Source: Leptospirillum sp. (lineage in GTDB: Bacteria > Nitrospirota > Leptospirillia > Leptospirillales > Leptospirillaceae). From it: a DNA stretch of 64,000 nt. Below, piece by piece: positions 1-8,837 of the stretch. Positions within the stretch are counted from its first letter, which is position 1; every line of letters starts with the position of its first letter. The notes beneath the pieces are model-generated. The model searched no databases and was not told the origin of the DNA. It saw nothing but the letters and a program-made list of their open reading frames with translations. A program made the translations under genes and the position numbers. Location of the stretch: contig DAHUYM010000001.1 in assembly GCA_027315205.1 (NCBI GenBank), positions 269,243 to 333,242 of the forward strand, in the 5' to 3' direction.

Positions 1-796
1 ACAACTTCGTTCCAGTTGCGATTCCGAGCCCTTTCCTTTGCCCACGGGTCAACCCAATTCCTGTCGGGATCTGGCCAAGGTGTTCCCCTCCTTCGGTCAG
101 GACCAACCAGGCCGGCTCATTTTTAACGGTTTCCTTTTCCGTTTCTTTTTGCAGGAATTGGACAACATTGCGCTCGGATAAAAAGCAGGCCTCCTGATTT
201 TCCACCATTTCATCGACAGGAAAACCCCGGGATCTTCCGAATTTCCGGACAGATTCCTTGTCCCATTCACCAAGGGGAAAGAGGACGTTACGAAGCGAAT
301 TCTCCGACACTCTCGATAAAAAGTAGGACTGGTCTTTTTTTTGGTCTCTTCCCTCCTGAATGCCCCAAAATCTCCCATCCCTGGAAAAACCCTTCCGCGC
401 ATAATGTCCGGTGGCCACGAACCGGATACCCAATTCATCCGCCTTTTCCCGGAGCGTTCGAATTTTGATTTCCGCATTGCAGATCGTGCAGGGATTTGGC
501 GTAACTCCCGAACGGTAGCCGTCCCGGAATGGCGTGACGACGGTTTCCCGGAACGCCTCAATTTTGGGAATCGTGACGACGGGGATTTGGAGAATTTCTT
601 GGCACAGGTATTCGACCATCGGAACATGGCAACACGTTCGCTCAAACCACGCTTTGACTTCTCCTTCTTTCGACGGAGCGCTTTCCCAGATCTCAACCAC
701 CGCACCCGTCACGTCGAAACCGGCCTCTTTCAGAAGGAGGGCGGTAACGGATGAATCGATTCCTCCGCTAAGCCCTACCAGAACTTTTTCTTTCAT
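1..796 (-). CDS. mnmA: tRNA-specific 2-thiouridylase MnmA (3' part beyond window edge)
   Basis: MnmA activates uridine 34 of Lys, Glu and Gln tRNAs with ATP and inserts sulfur to give 2-thiouridine in the cytoplasm. The visible 265 residues contain the PP-loop SGGIDSS at residues 10-16, the first catalytic Cys at about 103 in NPCTICN, and the second at about 204 in ACFL. These are close to the E. coli positions 102 and 199. The C-terminal part lies outside the window, so this is a truncation by the window and not a broken gene. The ATG overlaps the stop of the upstream bactofilin gene by four bases (ATGA), so the two are probably cotranslated. Its partners in wobble-uridine modification, mnmE and mnmG, lie in the same minus-strand block. 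Confidence 0.95.
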   Translation of the reverse strand, partial: MKEKVLVGLSGGIDSSVTALLLKEAGFDVTGAVVEIWESAPSKEGEVKAWFERTCCHVPMVEYLCQEILQIPVVTIPKIEAFRETVVTPFRDGYRSGVTPNPCTICNAEIKIRTLREKADELGIRFVATGHYARKGFSRDGRFWGIQEGRDQKKDQSYFLSRVSENSLRNVLFPLGEWDKESVRKFGRSRGFPVDEMVENQEACFLSERNVVQFLQKETEKETVKNEPAWLVLTEGGEHLGQIPTGIGLTRGQRKGLGIATGTKL

Positions 797-1209
797 CCCC
801 TTACCGTTTCCTCCTTCTGAACATGGAATTCTTTTTCCTTGATTTCTTCTTGTGACGCAAATCCCGTTTCCATCCGGCAATTTCCGTTAAAGATGACTCC
901 TTCCTCAACGACCAATACCGGGGTCTTGATGTCGGCCCTCACGTTTGATGGCTTTACCAGATGAATCGATTCTGCGGATTCGATCGACCCCGTTACATTT
1001 CCGCCGCACACCACCTTGTTTACTTTAATTGTTCCCTTGATACTCGCGCCATCCCCGATAATGAGGGTATTCTCCGATCGGATTTCGCCCTCGACCTGCC
1101 CGTCGATCCGGACCGTTCCCTCGAATTGGAGATAACCCTTGAAAAATGTTTCCTTGCCCAAGAATGCAATGATGTTGTTTTGCTTCGGATCTTGATGAAT
1201 CCCTCTCAT
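793..1209 (-). CDS. Bactofilin (polymer-forming cytoskeletal protein)
   Basis: A 138-residue bactofilin. The core, about residues 18-110, shows the repeating small/hydrophobic pattern of the right-handed beta-helix (for example EGTVRIDGQVEGEI and LIIGDGASIKGTI), flanked by short disordered tails. Bactofilins polymerise without nucleotides into membrane-associated filaments or scaffolds used for cell shape, stalk formation or chromosome positioning. The ATG is preceded by AAGGAG at eight bases. It lies 12 bases after parB and overlaps mnmA by four bases, so it sits in the parAB transcription unit. In Myxococcus, bactofilins position the ParABS system. A similar role here is an inference from the neighbourhood only. 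Confidence 0.9.
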   Translation of the reverse strand: MRGIHQDPKQNNIIAFLGKETFFKGYLQFEGTVRIDGQVEGEIRSENTLIIGDGASIKGTIKVNKVVCGGNVTGSIESAESIHLVKPSNVRADIKTPVLVVEEGVIFNGNCRMETGFASQEEIKEKEFHVQKEETVRG

Positions 1210-1221
1210 TCGAATCTCTCC

Positions 1222-2091
1222 TTACGACGTAAAATCCATGGACTCGGCAAACCCCATGCGTTCCAAAAAGGCGGTCAGCTCCGATTCATTTTCAATCGCG
1301 ACGGTAAATTTCACTTTGTTTTTGGTACGGGAAACATAAACCGGATGTGAAAAGGCTTTCGACAAAAGGTCGGCACCTTTTTTCCCCCACACAGGGATGT
1401 CCTGGCGGACCTGTTTTTCGGATATTCGATGTTCCAAATCACGAACCGACATATTGGTTCGGACGATTTCATCTTCCAGCAACAATTGCTCCCGGGAATC
1501 CTTCACACCGAGCAGAACCTTCGCGTGGCCAAGACTGATTTGCCCTTGCTCGATCTTTTGAAGAATTCCGGGCGGCAGGGTAAGAATACGCAAGAAATTC
1601 GCGATCGTCGACCGTTTCATTCCCAAGTGGGCTGCAAGTTCCTCCTGAGTCCAGCTAAACTCTTCGATGAGCCGGTTGAAACCTTCGGCCACTTCCACCG
1701 GGTTCAGATCGCTTCGCTGAAGATTTTCGACAAGGGCCAACTCAAGAAGTTCACGGTCCCCGTAGGTCCGGATGACAGCCGGAATCGTCGCCCAGTCAAG
1801 AGTCCGGGCCGCCCTAAAACGTCTTTCCCCGGCAATCAGAATGAATTCGCTTTCCCCTTCGGGTTCTCCTTCCGTTCTCACTTTTTGCATCACGATAATT
1901 GGCTGAAGGAGTCCGTGATTCTTTAAAGATTCGGCCATTTCCCGAATTTCGTCTTCTCGAAATGTCTTTCTTGGCTGAAACGGATTCGGGCGGACCTGCG
2001 AGATGGGAATCAATAGAACATCTTCTTTTTTTTCGGGGCCTTCGGAGCCGAAAAGTGAGTCAAGCCCTCGCCCCAGACCGTTTTTAACCAT
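1222..2091 (-). CDS. parB: Chromosome partitioning protein ParB (Spo0J family)
   Basis: ParB is a CTP-dependent clamp that loads at parS sites, spreads on DNA and directs origin segregation with ParA. The 289-residue product has the ParB/sulfiredoxin N-domain (residues about 25-115) with PNPFQPRKTF and the nucleotide-pocket motif GERRFRAA. A helix-turn-helix region follows (about 130-200, TQEELAAHLGMKRSTIANFLRIL), then a C-terminal dimerisation domain. It overlaps the parA stop by eight bases, a tight parA-parB operon. A perfect parS lies just upstream of parA at 2871-2886, and a one-mismatch copy lies at 9706-9721. Length and motif order are normal for chromosomal ParB. Confidence 0.97.
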   Translation of the reverse strand: MVKNGLGRGLDSLFGSEGPEKKEDVLLIPISQVRPNPFQPRKTFREDEIREMAESLKNHGLLQPIIVMQKVRTEGEPEGESEFILIAGERRFRAARTLDWATIPAVIRTYGDRELLELALVENLQRSDLNPVEVAEGFNRLIEEFSWTQEELAAHLGMKRSTIANFLRILTLPPGILQKIEQGQISLGHAKVLLGVKDSREQLLLEDEIVRTNMSVRDLEHRISEKQVRQDIPVWGKKGADLLSKAFSHPVYVSRTKNKVKFTVAIENESELTAFLERMGFAESMDFTS

Positions 2092-2848
2092 ATGCCAGGA
2101 TCTCCCGCGCTAAATGTAGGTAAGATTGGGCGCCCCTTGACAGCGCATCGTACAGAAGGACTGGCTTTCCATGGCTTGGGGCCTCTCCCAACGTCACATT
2201 CCTGGGGATCACGCTTTTAAAAATCATTTCGGGAAAATGCCGTTTTAGATCTTCCAACACTTGATTTGACAGTTTGTTCCGACGGTCGAACATCGTCGGA
2301 AGGATCCCTTCGATCGTAAGCGAAGGATTCCATTGCTTGCGGATCCGTTCCAATGTTTTTAAGAGGTGGGAAAGGCCTTCGAGAGCAAAAAATTCGCATT
2401 GGACCGGAATCAAAACCGAATTGGAACTTACGAGCGCATTGATCGTGATGAATCCGAGAGATGGAGGGCAATCGAGGATAATGAAGTCATACGAATCGAT
2501 CAGCGCTTTTTCAAGTCTTCCCTGCAGAATCTGGTGTGATCCCTTGACTTTTGACGCTTCCGATTCAAATCCTGCCATGTCCATGGACCCTGGTATCAGA
2601 GAGAGAAATTTTAACCCCAAGGACACGATGCAGTCGTCTGCAGACTTCTCCCCGACGATAAAAGGATACGCGCTTAACTTCGGGTTCGCGATCGAAATAC
2701 CCAATCCGCTTGTCGTATTTGCCTGGGGATCGAGATCGACGACCAGTACTTTTTTCTCTTCTACCGCCAACGATGCTGCCAAATTTATCGTTGTCGTTGT
2801 CTTGCCCACCCCGCCTTTTTGATTGGCAACCGCTACGATTCTGCCCAA
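2084..2848 (-). CDS. parA: Chromosome partitioning ATPase ParA (Soj)
   Basis: ParA is the deviant Walker ATPase that drives ParB-parS complexes and origins apart on the nucleoid. I chose the TTG start at 2848. It is preceded by AAGGAG with six bases of spacing and gives the canonical beginning MGRIVAVANQKGGVGKT (254 residues). A longer frame from an ATG at 2917 would run through parS and into rsmG. The deviant Walker A, KGGVGKTT, is at residues 11-18, with VVDLDPQANTT and the Walker B-like DCPPSLG after it. The gene order rsmG-parS-parA-parB is the widespread origin-region arrangement. Starting at TTG removes the apparent overlap with rsmG. Confidence 0.96.
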   Translation of the reverse strand: MGRIVAVANQKGGVGKTTTTINLAASLAVEEKKVLVVDLDPQANTTSGLGISIANPKLSAYPFIVGEKSADDCIVSLGLKFLSLIPGSMDMAGFESEASKVKGSHQILQGRLEKALIDSYDFIILDCPPSLGFITINALVSSNSVLIPVQCEFFALEGLSHLLKTLERIRKQWNPSLTIEGILPTMFDRRNKLSNQVLEDLKRHFPEMIFKSVIPRNVTLGEAPSHGKPVLLYDALSRGAQSYLHLAREILAYG

Positions 2849-2870
2849 TCCCTCCTCCTTCTCTCCATTT

Positions 2871-2886
2871 TGTTCCACGTGGAACA
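2871..2886. promoter_or_regulatory. parS centromere site (perfect)
   Basis: TGTTCCACGTGGAACA is a perfect 16-base palindrome matching the bacterial parS consensus (TGTTNCACGTGNAACA). It lies in the short gap between the rsmG stop (2890) and the parA TTG start (2848), so ParB bound here could also affect parAB transcription. Confidence 0.95.
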
Positions 2887-2889
2887 AAA

Positions 2890-3495
2890 TCAAATCGTTC
2901 CGGGCCGATAGTCGCATTCAGAAATATCTATCGTCATAAAGGATTGTCGACGTTCGTCTGGACACGTTATGACATGAAGACAAATACGATTGCAATCTTT
3001 ATTTTGATCCAACGATCCAAATTTAAACATATGAATTTGCACAGGAAGGGGAGTATTCCTATGTTTCAGTGCATCTTGTAAGCTTTCAACTGAAATTCCC
3101 TTCATCCATAAAGCGATTTCATTATTGCCAGAAAAATGGTCGATCGCCTCGTTCAGATCGGAAAAGATCAAGACGTTCTTGAGATCAAGGAGTCCGACAA
3201 GGTAGATGAGAAACGATCTTTTCTTCCGTTTTCGGTCGACGAGAGCGACGGGAAGGTCCGGGTTCAGGATCGAAAAGACGACTCCAGGAGTCCCGTTTCC
3301 TGAACCAAAATCGACGATCGGCAATACCGTTTCCCCAATCCTGAAAAACTGGGCGACGCGTACGGACTCTCCAATCAGTTTGTCGCGGATCTCCTTCAAA
3401 GAACGGTACCCCGTCAGACGGATCGACTGGTTCCAGTCGAACAAAGTCCGGGCATAGGTTTCGAGCAGATTCTTCTGGGCATGGGTCGGGGTCAT
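2890..3495 (-). CDS. rsmG: 16S rRNA (guanine-N7)-methyltransferase RsmG (GidB)
   Basis: RsmG methylates N7 of G527 in 16S rRNA using S-adenosylmethionine. The 201-residue product has the SAM-binding motif VDFGSGNGTPGVVFSI (about residues 62-77), followed by PVALVDRKRKKRSFL, the acidic and basic strand typical of RsmG. The C-terminal half is more divergent than usual, so the family call rests mainly on the N-terminal two thirds and on position between mnmG (gidA) and parA, the standard gidAB-parAB order. The stop is three bases from parS. The start is supported by the alignable N-terminus, but the Shine-Dalgarno signal is weak. Confidence 0.9.
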   Translation of the reverse strand: MTPTHAQKNLLETYARTLFDWNQSIRLTGYRSLKEIRDKLIGESVRVAQFFRIGETVLPIVDFGSGNGTPGVVFSILNPDLPVALVDRKRKKRSFLIYLVGLLDLKNVLIFSDLNEAIDHFSGNNEIALWMKGISVESLQDALKHRNTPLPVQIHMFKFGSLDQNKDCNRICLHVITCPDERRQSFMTIDISECDYRPGTI

Positions 3496-3513
3496 AGAAT
3501 CGTTCGCACGGGG

Positions 3514-5340
3514 TTACGATCTTTTCACTTGTTCTTTCCGGAGACGGGTTTTCAGAGCATCGAGCGCACCAGGGGTCATTCCCCGGATCGACAGGGCTTC
3601 CATGAAGGTCCGGGGCGACGCTTTTTTCAGGCGACCGAGGATTTCTTTCGAAACGCCGGGGATTTGAGTTTCAAACAGAGCGGGAGGAATTTGGAAATCA
3701 TCCTCATCCCGAAGGTGTTTCTCCCGGGAGATCCGTATATAACCCTCATATTTGACCTCCGATTCAAAAGAAATTTTCCAGGAGATCGGCCATTCCGTCA
3801 TCCCGTCAGGTATCGGAGGATCCGGAAGGCCATCAAAGGTCGAATCGGGCCTTTTGAGCCACTGAAACAATGTTGATCCTCCATGCCTACAGGACTTGAC
3901 AAAATCATGGAGGTGGTCAAGGCTTTCTCGCTTTTTTTGGTACCAGGTCCATTGCCGTTCCGAGACCACACCCAAAGAACGGCCTTTAGGCGTTAATCGA
4001 TCGTCGGCATTATGATGGCGGATTGTTAGTCGGTTTTCCGCCCTAGAGGTAAACATCCGGTAAGGCTCGTCAACGCCCTGTGTGACGAGGTCATCTATCA
4101 TAACACCGAGATACGAATCCGACCGTTCGGGATGCCACGGCTCCCGTTCTTTCGAGACGAGGGACGCATTGATTCCAGCAACCAATCCCTGTCCAGCGGC
4201 TTCCTCATATCCCGTCGTTCCGTTGATCTGGCCGGCAAGAAAAAAATTCCCGAAGTTTTTAAGTCTGAGCCCGTGATCGAGTTGATCCGGAAAAACAAAG
4301 TCATATTCGACAGCGTATCCCGGACGGGTAATCCATGCCCTTTCGAGCCCCGGAATGGAATGGACAATCTCTTCCTGGACGTCGACAGGAAGACTCGTCG
4401 AAATGCCGTTCGGATAGACCTCGTCGAAATCGAGCCCTTCAGGTTCGATGAACACCTGGTGCGATTCGCGATCCGGAAATTTGACAACCTTGTCTTCAAT
4501 CGAAGGACAGTATCGGGGACCGATTCCGGAAATTCGTCCGCTATAGAGCGGGGACCTGTCGAGGTTCTTCCGAATCACGTTACGGGTCTGATCGGTCGTC
4601 GCGGTCAGATGACACACACGTTGGGGTCCATCGAAGAACAGTCCATGGGAAGAAAGATCCATCGAATAGAATGGGACCGGATCGTCCCCCGGTTGTACCG
4701 CCATCCTGGAAAAATCGATCGTGCTTCCCCTGAGTCGGGGGGGAGTTCCAGTCTTCAGCCGTCCGATCGACAGGCCCAAGCCGTCCGTGAATCGCGAAGA
4801 CAGGACCCCGGCGCTTCTCTCCCCTCCCCTTCCCCCTTCGAAGTTGTTCATCCCGATATGAAGTTTCCCGGACAAAAACGTTCCGGTCGTCACGACGAAA
4901 GATATACCTTCAATCCGGGTCCCGTCGTGCAGGATCAAGGCGCGGACCCGGTCGCCTGCGATCTCGATATCGACCACCTCGCCCTGCCGCAAGGTCAATT
5001 TTTCGAGACTTTCGAGGTATCGCCGGGATTCCTGCCGGTACCGGTACCGGTCGCATTGGACCCTTAACGCCTGGACGGCATAACCTTTTCGGGTATTCAG
5101 CATCTTGAACTGGAGTCCGGAACGGTCTGCAAGTTTCCCAATGGCACCGTCCATCGCCTCGATCTCGGCGACGATGTGTCCTTTGCCGATTCCGCCGACG
5201 GAAGGGTTGCAGGACATTTGTCCGATAAGGTCAAGGTGCATCGTCACAAGAAGTGTTTTGACGCCCATACGCGCCGACGCCGAAGCAGCTTCGATGCCCG
5301 CATGCCCCCCGCCGACGACAACGACATCCCATTTATTCAT
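3514..5340 (-). CDS. mnmG: tRNA uridine-5-carboxymethylaminomethyl modification enzyme MnmG (GidA)
   Basis: MnmG is the FAD-dependent partner of MnmE. Together they install the 5-carboxymethylaminomethyl (or aminomethyl) group on wobble uridine 34. The ATG at 5340 gives MNKWDVVVVGGGHAGIEAA, the canonical start with the dinucleotide-binding GGGHAG at residues 10-15 (608 residues). An upstream ATG at 5376 would overlap mnmE and add 12 unconserved residues. Other family hallmarks are SCNPSVGGIGKGHIV, FLSGKLHIG, GRLKTGTPPRL and CPSIEDKVVKFPDRESHQVF. The C-terminal helical domain, which docks MnmE, is complete. It follows mnmE by 20 bases and is probably in the same operon. Confidence 0.98.
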   Translation of the reverse strand: MNKWDVVVVGGGHAGIEAASASARMGVKTLLVTMHLDLIGQMSCNPSVGGIGKGHIVAEIEAMDGAIGKLADRSGLQFKMLNTRKGYAVQALRVQCDRYRYRQESRRYLESLEKLTLRQGEVVDIEIAGDRVRALILHDGTRIEGISFVVTTGTFLSGKLHIGMNNFEGGRGGERSAGVLSSRFTDGLGLSIGRLKTGTPPRLRGSTIDFSRMAVQPGDDPVPFYSMDLSSHGLFFDGPQRVCHLTATTDQTRNVIRKNLDRSPLYSGRISGIGPRYCPSIEDKVVKFPDRESHQVFIEPEGLDFDEVYPNGISTSLPVDVQEEIVHSIPGLERAWITRPGYAVEYDFVFPDQLDHGLRLKNFGNFFLAGQINGTTGYEEAAGQGLVAGINASLVSKEREPWHPERSDSYLGVMIDDLVTQGVDEPYRMFTSRAENRLTIRHHNADDRLTPKGRSLGVVSERQWTWYQKKRESLDHLHDFVKSCRHGGSTLFQWLKRPDSTFDGLPDPPIPDGMTEWPISWKISFESEVKYEGYIRISREKHLRDEDDFQIPPALFETQIPGVSKEILGRLKKASPRTFMEALSIRGMTPGALDALKTRLRKEQVKRS

Positions 5341-5360
5341 GGGCTTCTGTTCCTCCAAAG

Positions 5361-6698
5361 CTATTTGCCGATACAAAAACTCTTAAAAACTCTATCATAA
5401 ACCATTCCATGGGAAACGACCCCGATCGCTTCCTCCAACCGAACCCGTTCCGACTCCATCTCATGGAGAACCACTTCCCACAATCCCGCATTCGCGAGGG
5501 GAAGAATCCGACGCAGAAGACGGGAGAGCTCTCCCAGGATCCGGAACTGCCGGGGACTGGAAATAATGGGTTCGGATCTTATGAGCCCCGTTTGGTAAAA
5601 AATCCGCGCCTGGTCTTCCAGAAAACGATACACCTCTGCCACCCCTTTTTTCGTCTTGGCCGACACGGAATAGTCGTATAAGCTCTCTCCGGGCGGCCCC
5701 TTTCCGAGGTCGCATTTGTTCCATATTCTCAAGAGGCGCGCCTTCCCACTCTTAAAAAATTTTTCTGGGGGGGTCGTGGCATCGTTCGACTCGAGCCATA
5801 AAACCAGGGATGCTCCTCGTATGGCAGAACGCGACTTTTGGATTCCCGCTTTTTCCAATATGTCTTTCGTAGGACGAATACCCGCGGAATCGACCAAAAG
5901 GATATCGCCGTGCTCTGTCGCGATACGACCTTCCAGCATGTCCCGGGTCGTACCCGGAATATCCGAGACGAGCGCTCTCGGACCTCCCAGCAAACGGTTG
6001 AACAGGGACGATTTCCCGGAGTTCGGTGGGCCGGCCAGAACTACGGTAAAGCCGTTCCAGCGCAAACGTTCTTTTTGATAGGACCTGCGGGATCGTTCAA
6101 CGGTTTCAAAAAGATCTCTCATGTCGTCTTTGATGCTTGAGGCGTCCGGAATTTCGGAAACATCGAGATCCACATGATCGATAAGGACATACAAGCGGGC
6201 AAGAAGATCGATCCAGTCCTCTCGGATACGCTCGAGAGGTGCCGGAAGAGAACTGTCGTATTCTCTGAACTGTCGCTGAAAATCCTGAAAAGACGGGGCC
6301 TGGATCATCCGGTTCAGCGATTCGGATTTGAGAAGGGTGATCTTCTGGTGCTGATAGGCCCGATAAAGAAATTCCCCGGGTTTTGCGGGGCGGGCACCCA
6401 GGGAATAGGCGTGTTCCAGTATCCGGCGCATGGAATGAGGATTTCCATGGAGCTGGAGTTCGATAACATCTTCGCCGGTCAGGCTCGACGGCGCCTTGAA
6501 ATAAATAAATAAACCGTCGTCGAGAATTTGACCGTCGATGTCTTTGACACGGATCCGATAAACAAAACGGGGAATGACCGGTTTCGGAAGTCGGTCGACG
6601 ATCGGGGAAAATCGATCGATGAGATTTGACCCCGAAAAGCGAACGATTCCGACGGGTTGAGCGATCAGTTTTGTGGCAGGCGCCACGATCGGGTCCAT
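5361..6698 (-). CDS. mnmE: tRNA modification GTPase MnmE (TrmE)
   Basis: MnmE binds a formyl-folate and GTP and works with MnmG on tRNA wobble uridines. The 445 residues comprise an N-terminal tetrahydrofolate-binding domain (about 1-120), a helical domain, and an inserted Ras-like G domain with P-loop GPPNSGKSS at about 223-231, the switch region DIPGTTRD, DSAG, and NKCD for guanine specificity. It ends with the C-terminal FCIGK, whose cysteine is essential in E. coli MnmE. The length is normal. It lies between yidC (16 bases) and mnmG (20 bases) in the conserved rpmH-rnpA-yidD-yidC-mnmE-mnmG series. Confidence 0.98.
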   Translation of the reverse strand: MDPIVAPATKLIAQPVGIVRFSGSNLIDRFSPIVDRLPKPVIPRFVYRIRVKDIDGQILDDGLFIYFKAPSSLTGEDVIELQLHGNPHSMRRILEHAYSLGARPAKPGEFLYRAYQHQKITLLKSESLNRMIQAPSFQDFQRQFREYDSSLPAPLERIREDWIDLLARLYVLIDHVDLDVSEIPDASSIKDDMRDLFETVERSRRSYQKERLRWNGFTVVLAGPPNSGKSSLFNRLLGGPRALVSDIPGTTRDMLEGRIATEHGDILLVDSAGIRPTKDILEKAGIQKSRSAIRGASLVLWLESNDATTPPEKFFKSGKARLLRIWNKCDLGKGPPGESLYDYSVSAKTKKGVAEVYRFLEDQARIFYQTGLIRSEPIISSPRQFRILGELSRLLRRILPLANAGLWEVVLHEMESERVRLEEAIGVVSHGMVYDRVFKSFCIGK

Positions 6699-6713
6699 GC
6701 AGGCCCCCTTGCG

Positions 6714-8264
6714 TCAGGCCGTTTTTTTGGCCTTCAGAAGATAATTGACCGTCAGGTATTGTTGCCCAATCGTAAGGATGTTGTTGATCAACCAATAGAG
6801 AACCAGTCCGGACGGGAAATTGAGGAAGAAGAAGGTCATGATGACAGGCACGAACATCATCACCTTCTGTTGAACGGGGTCGGGCGATGTCGGATTCAGG
6901 CGATACTGGAGGACCATGGTCAGGCCCATGACGATCGGAAGGACATAGTAGGGATCCTTAAGGGACAGGTCATGGATCCACAACAAGAACGGGGCCTGCC
7001 GGAGCTCGACCGTGTTATTCAAGATATTATACAGCGCGATGAAGACAGGAATCTGCACGATCATCGGAAGACAGCCCCCAAGTGGATTGACCTTCCGTTC
7101 CTTGTAGAGTTCCATGAGCGCCTGGTTCAGGGCCGCCTTGTCGTCCTTGTGCTTGGCTTGTAGCTTTTTAATTTCGGGTTGGAGATTCTGCATCTCGTGA
7201 ATGCTTTTGTAACTCAAATAGGCCAAAGGCGAAAAGAAAATCTTGATGAGGATCGTGACAAAAATAATTGCAAGCCCATAGTTGTGAGTGATCGCATGAA
7301 AGAAGGTCATCAGAAGGAAAAGTGGCTTGGCGAGGAAACTGATCAGGAGGATGCGTCCAAAAAGGAACCAGCCGAAATCGATCGTATCGATCAGACCTGC
7401 ATCCTGAGCTTTCAGCAGCCGGTACTGCTTCGGTTCTCCAAAAAGGGAAAAATGCATGTCCTCTTTTGAAAGAAGCTGAAACCAGCTGTTCGATCCGTCT
7501 TTGCGGATTTCTATGCCGATGACTTTAGAAAGTGGCGCGACATAACCGATGAAGTACTTGTCCTCGTTCCCTACCCATTTCAGTGGGGAATCAAAATAAA
7601 GGGAACCGTCCTTTTTGACTTCCTGAAATTTCTCGTTGATGCGATAGATCGGTCCCTGAAACTCTGTGCCGTATGTCTGGGTAATACCGGACAGTCCGAA
7701 ATTGAGTCCGGAACCGAACACCAGATTTTCCTTTCGGGGATTGTCGATCCGGGTATCTATCCCATAACCCTTCAGGGAAAACGTGTACGTGAGAGTGATA
7801 TCCCGGGTACCGTCCCGAAATCTTTCAACGAGGGTGGATTTTTTCCCGATGACGGAAACGGAACCCGGGGTCGTCTGGCTCCCGTTCCATAAGATGGCCG
7901 TGGGAAACAGGGGCACCAAGGTCCCTCCCTCCCGGGAGAACAATCCCATTCCCGAATATCCGGGTTTGGGATTAAGGAGCGACAGCGGTTCTTTCTTGGC
8001 GCTTGAATGATGAAACTTGCTGAGCCCCCAGCGGATCACCTGACCGCTCTTCAGGGAAACGGTCCACGCGATATCTCCGTTATTGACCGTCAGGGTCCGA
8101 TCGAAGGGGTCATCAACCATCGGAACGGAAAGGGCGGCAAAAGACTGCTTGCCGGCTTTCTGGGGTTTGGGATGATTTTTCTGGCCCCAAAAGTAATAAA
8201 GGATCAGATTGAACGTGACGATGATGACGACAAGAGGGAGAAGACGCTTCCACATACCGGTCAA
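6714..8264 (-). CDS. yidC: Membrane protein insertase YidC
   Basis: YidC inserts and folds inner-membrane proteins, alone or with SecYEG. The 516-residue product has an N-terminal membrane anchor (about 6-25), then a large periplasmic domain (about 45-330) as in Gram-negative YidC. The conserved C-terminal insertase core follows with five membrane segments (NYGLAIIFVTILIKIFFSPL, NPLGGCLPMIVQIPVFIALYN, DPYYVLPIVMGLTMVLQY and so on). The P1-type periplasmic domain argues for an outer-membrane-bearing cell. A polar, positively charged tail (LLKAKKTA) ends the protein. It lies downstream of yidD in the universal rpmH-rnpA-yidD-yidC order. Confidence 0.98.
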   Translation of the reverse strand: MTGMWKRLLPLVVIIVTFNLILYYFWGQKNHPKPQKAGKQSFAALSVPMVDDPFDRTLTVNNGDIAWTVSLKSGQVIRWGLSKFHHSSAKKEPLSLLNPKPGYSGMGLFSREGGTLVPLFPTAILWNGSQTTPGSVSVIGKKSTLVERFRDGTRDITLTYTFSLKGYGIDTRIDNPRKENLVFGSGLNFGLSGITQTYGTEFQGPIYRINEKFQEVKKDGSLYFDSPLKWVGNEDKYFIGYVAPLSKVIGIEIRKDGSNSWFQLLSKEDMHFSLFGEPKQYRLLKAQDAGLIDTIDFGWFLFGRILLISFLAKPLFLLMTFFHAITHNYGLAIIFVTILIKIFFSPLAYLSYKSIHEMQNLQPEIKKLQAKHKDDKAALNQALMELYKERKVNPLGGCLPMIVQIPVFIALYNILNNTVELRQAPFLLWIHDLSLKDPYYVLPIVMGLTMVLQYRLNPTSPDPVQQKVMMFVPVIMTFFFLNFPSGLVLYWLINNILTIGQQYLTVNYLLKAKKTA

Positions 8265-8300
8265 AACCTTTCGGAGGTATCGCTGTCCCGACTGAGTTCC

Positions 8301-8507
8301 CTAGGGGTGATCGACCCCACCAGGGTGGAATGGATGACACTTCAGGATCCGGAATCCGGATTTACCAACGGCTTTCAAGAACGGATATTTAAGAAAGGAG
8401 AGCCGGACATACTCAGAGCACGTTGGATGAAAACGGCACGAAGGCGGAAGATAAGGTGAGATCCAACGCTGGTATGCCTGAATTATTCGGCTGATTGTCC
8501 TTCCCAT
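8301..8507 (-). CDS. yidD: Membrane protein insertion efficiency factor YidD
   Basis: A 68-residue YidD. The family pattern YQRWISPYLPPSCRFHPTCSEY is seen at about residues 10-31, and the protein ends in KCHPFHPGGVDHP, also typical. The three conserved cysteines are present. YidD sits at the inner face of the membrane and aids YidC-dependent insertion; its exact mechanism is not settled. I chose the ATG at 8507, which is preceded by AAGGTG, because the longer upstream frame is the shadow of rnpA. The gene begins inside the end of rnpA (25-base overlap), which suggests translational coupling. Confidence 0.93.
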   Translation of the reverse strand: MGRTISRIIQAYQRWISPYLPPSCRFHPTCSEYVRLSFLKYPFLKAVGKSGFRILKCHPFHPGGVDHP

Positions 8508-8818
8508 GCTTTCACCTTCAGGATTCCTTTCATGACGCCGGATCGCAGGCTGTCGAAGTCTTCGATCATCGCGGGCATGCGCCCCATGAAAATCCACAGA
8601 CCCGTTTCGAGGTGACATGAAAGTCTCAAGGCTTCTCGAAGGCGGCGGCGAATACGATTACGCTGATGCGCCTTGCCGAGCTTGCGGCCGACGAGAATCG
8701 AAACCCTCAATTCGGATTGGGGTTTGTAAAAGATGACACATTCCGGTAGGGAAATTTTCAGGGCCGGCGATTGGATGAGATCCTGGATCTGGAACCTCTT
8801 CAGCGGAACCCATTTCAA
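8483..8818 (-). CDS. rnpA: Ribonuclease P protein component
   Basis: RnpA is the protein cofactor of RNase P, which trims the 5' ends of precursor tRNAs and of tmRNA. The 111-residue product has the family signature at about residues 44-62 (GRKLGKAHQRNRIRRRLRE, the RNR motif), with basic residues throughout. Translation seems to start at a TTG (8818); no strong Shine-Dalgarno site is visible. It sits 19 bases downstream of rpmH and overlaps yidD. The catalytic RNA, rnpB, was not found in this window. Confidence 0.93.
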   Translation of the reverse strand: MKWVPLKRFQIQDLIQSPALKISLPECVIFYKPQSELRVSILVGRKLGKAHQRNRIRRRLREALRLSCHLETGLWIFMGRMPAMIEDFDSLRSGVMKGILKVKAWEGQSAE

Positions 8819-8837
8819 CGCATGCGACCGGAACGTA

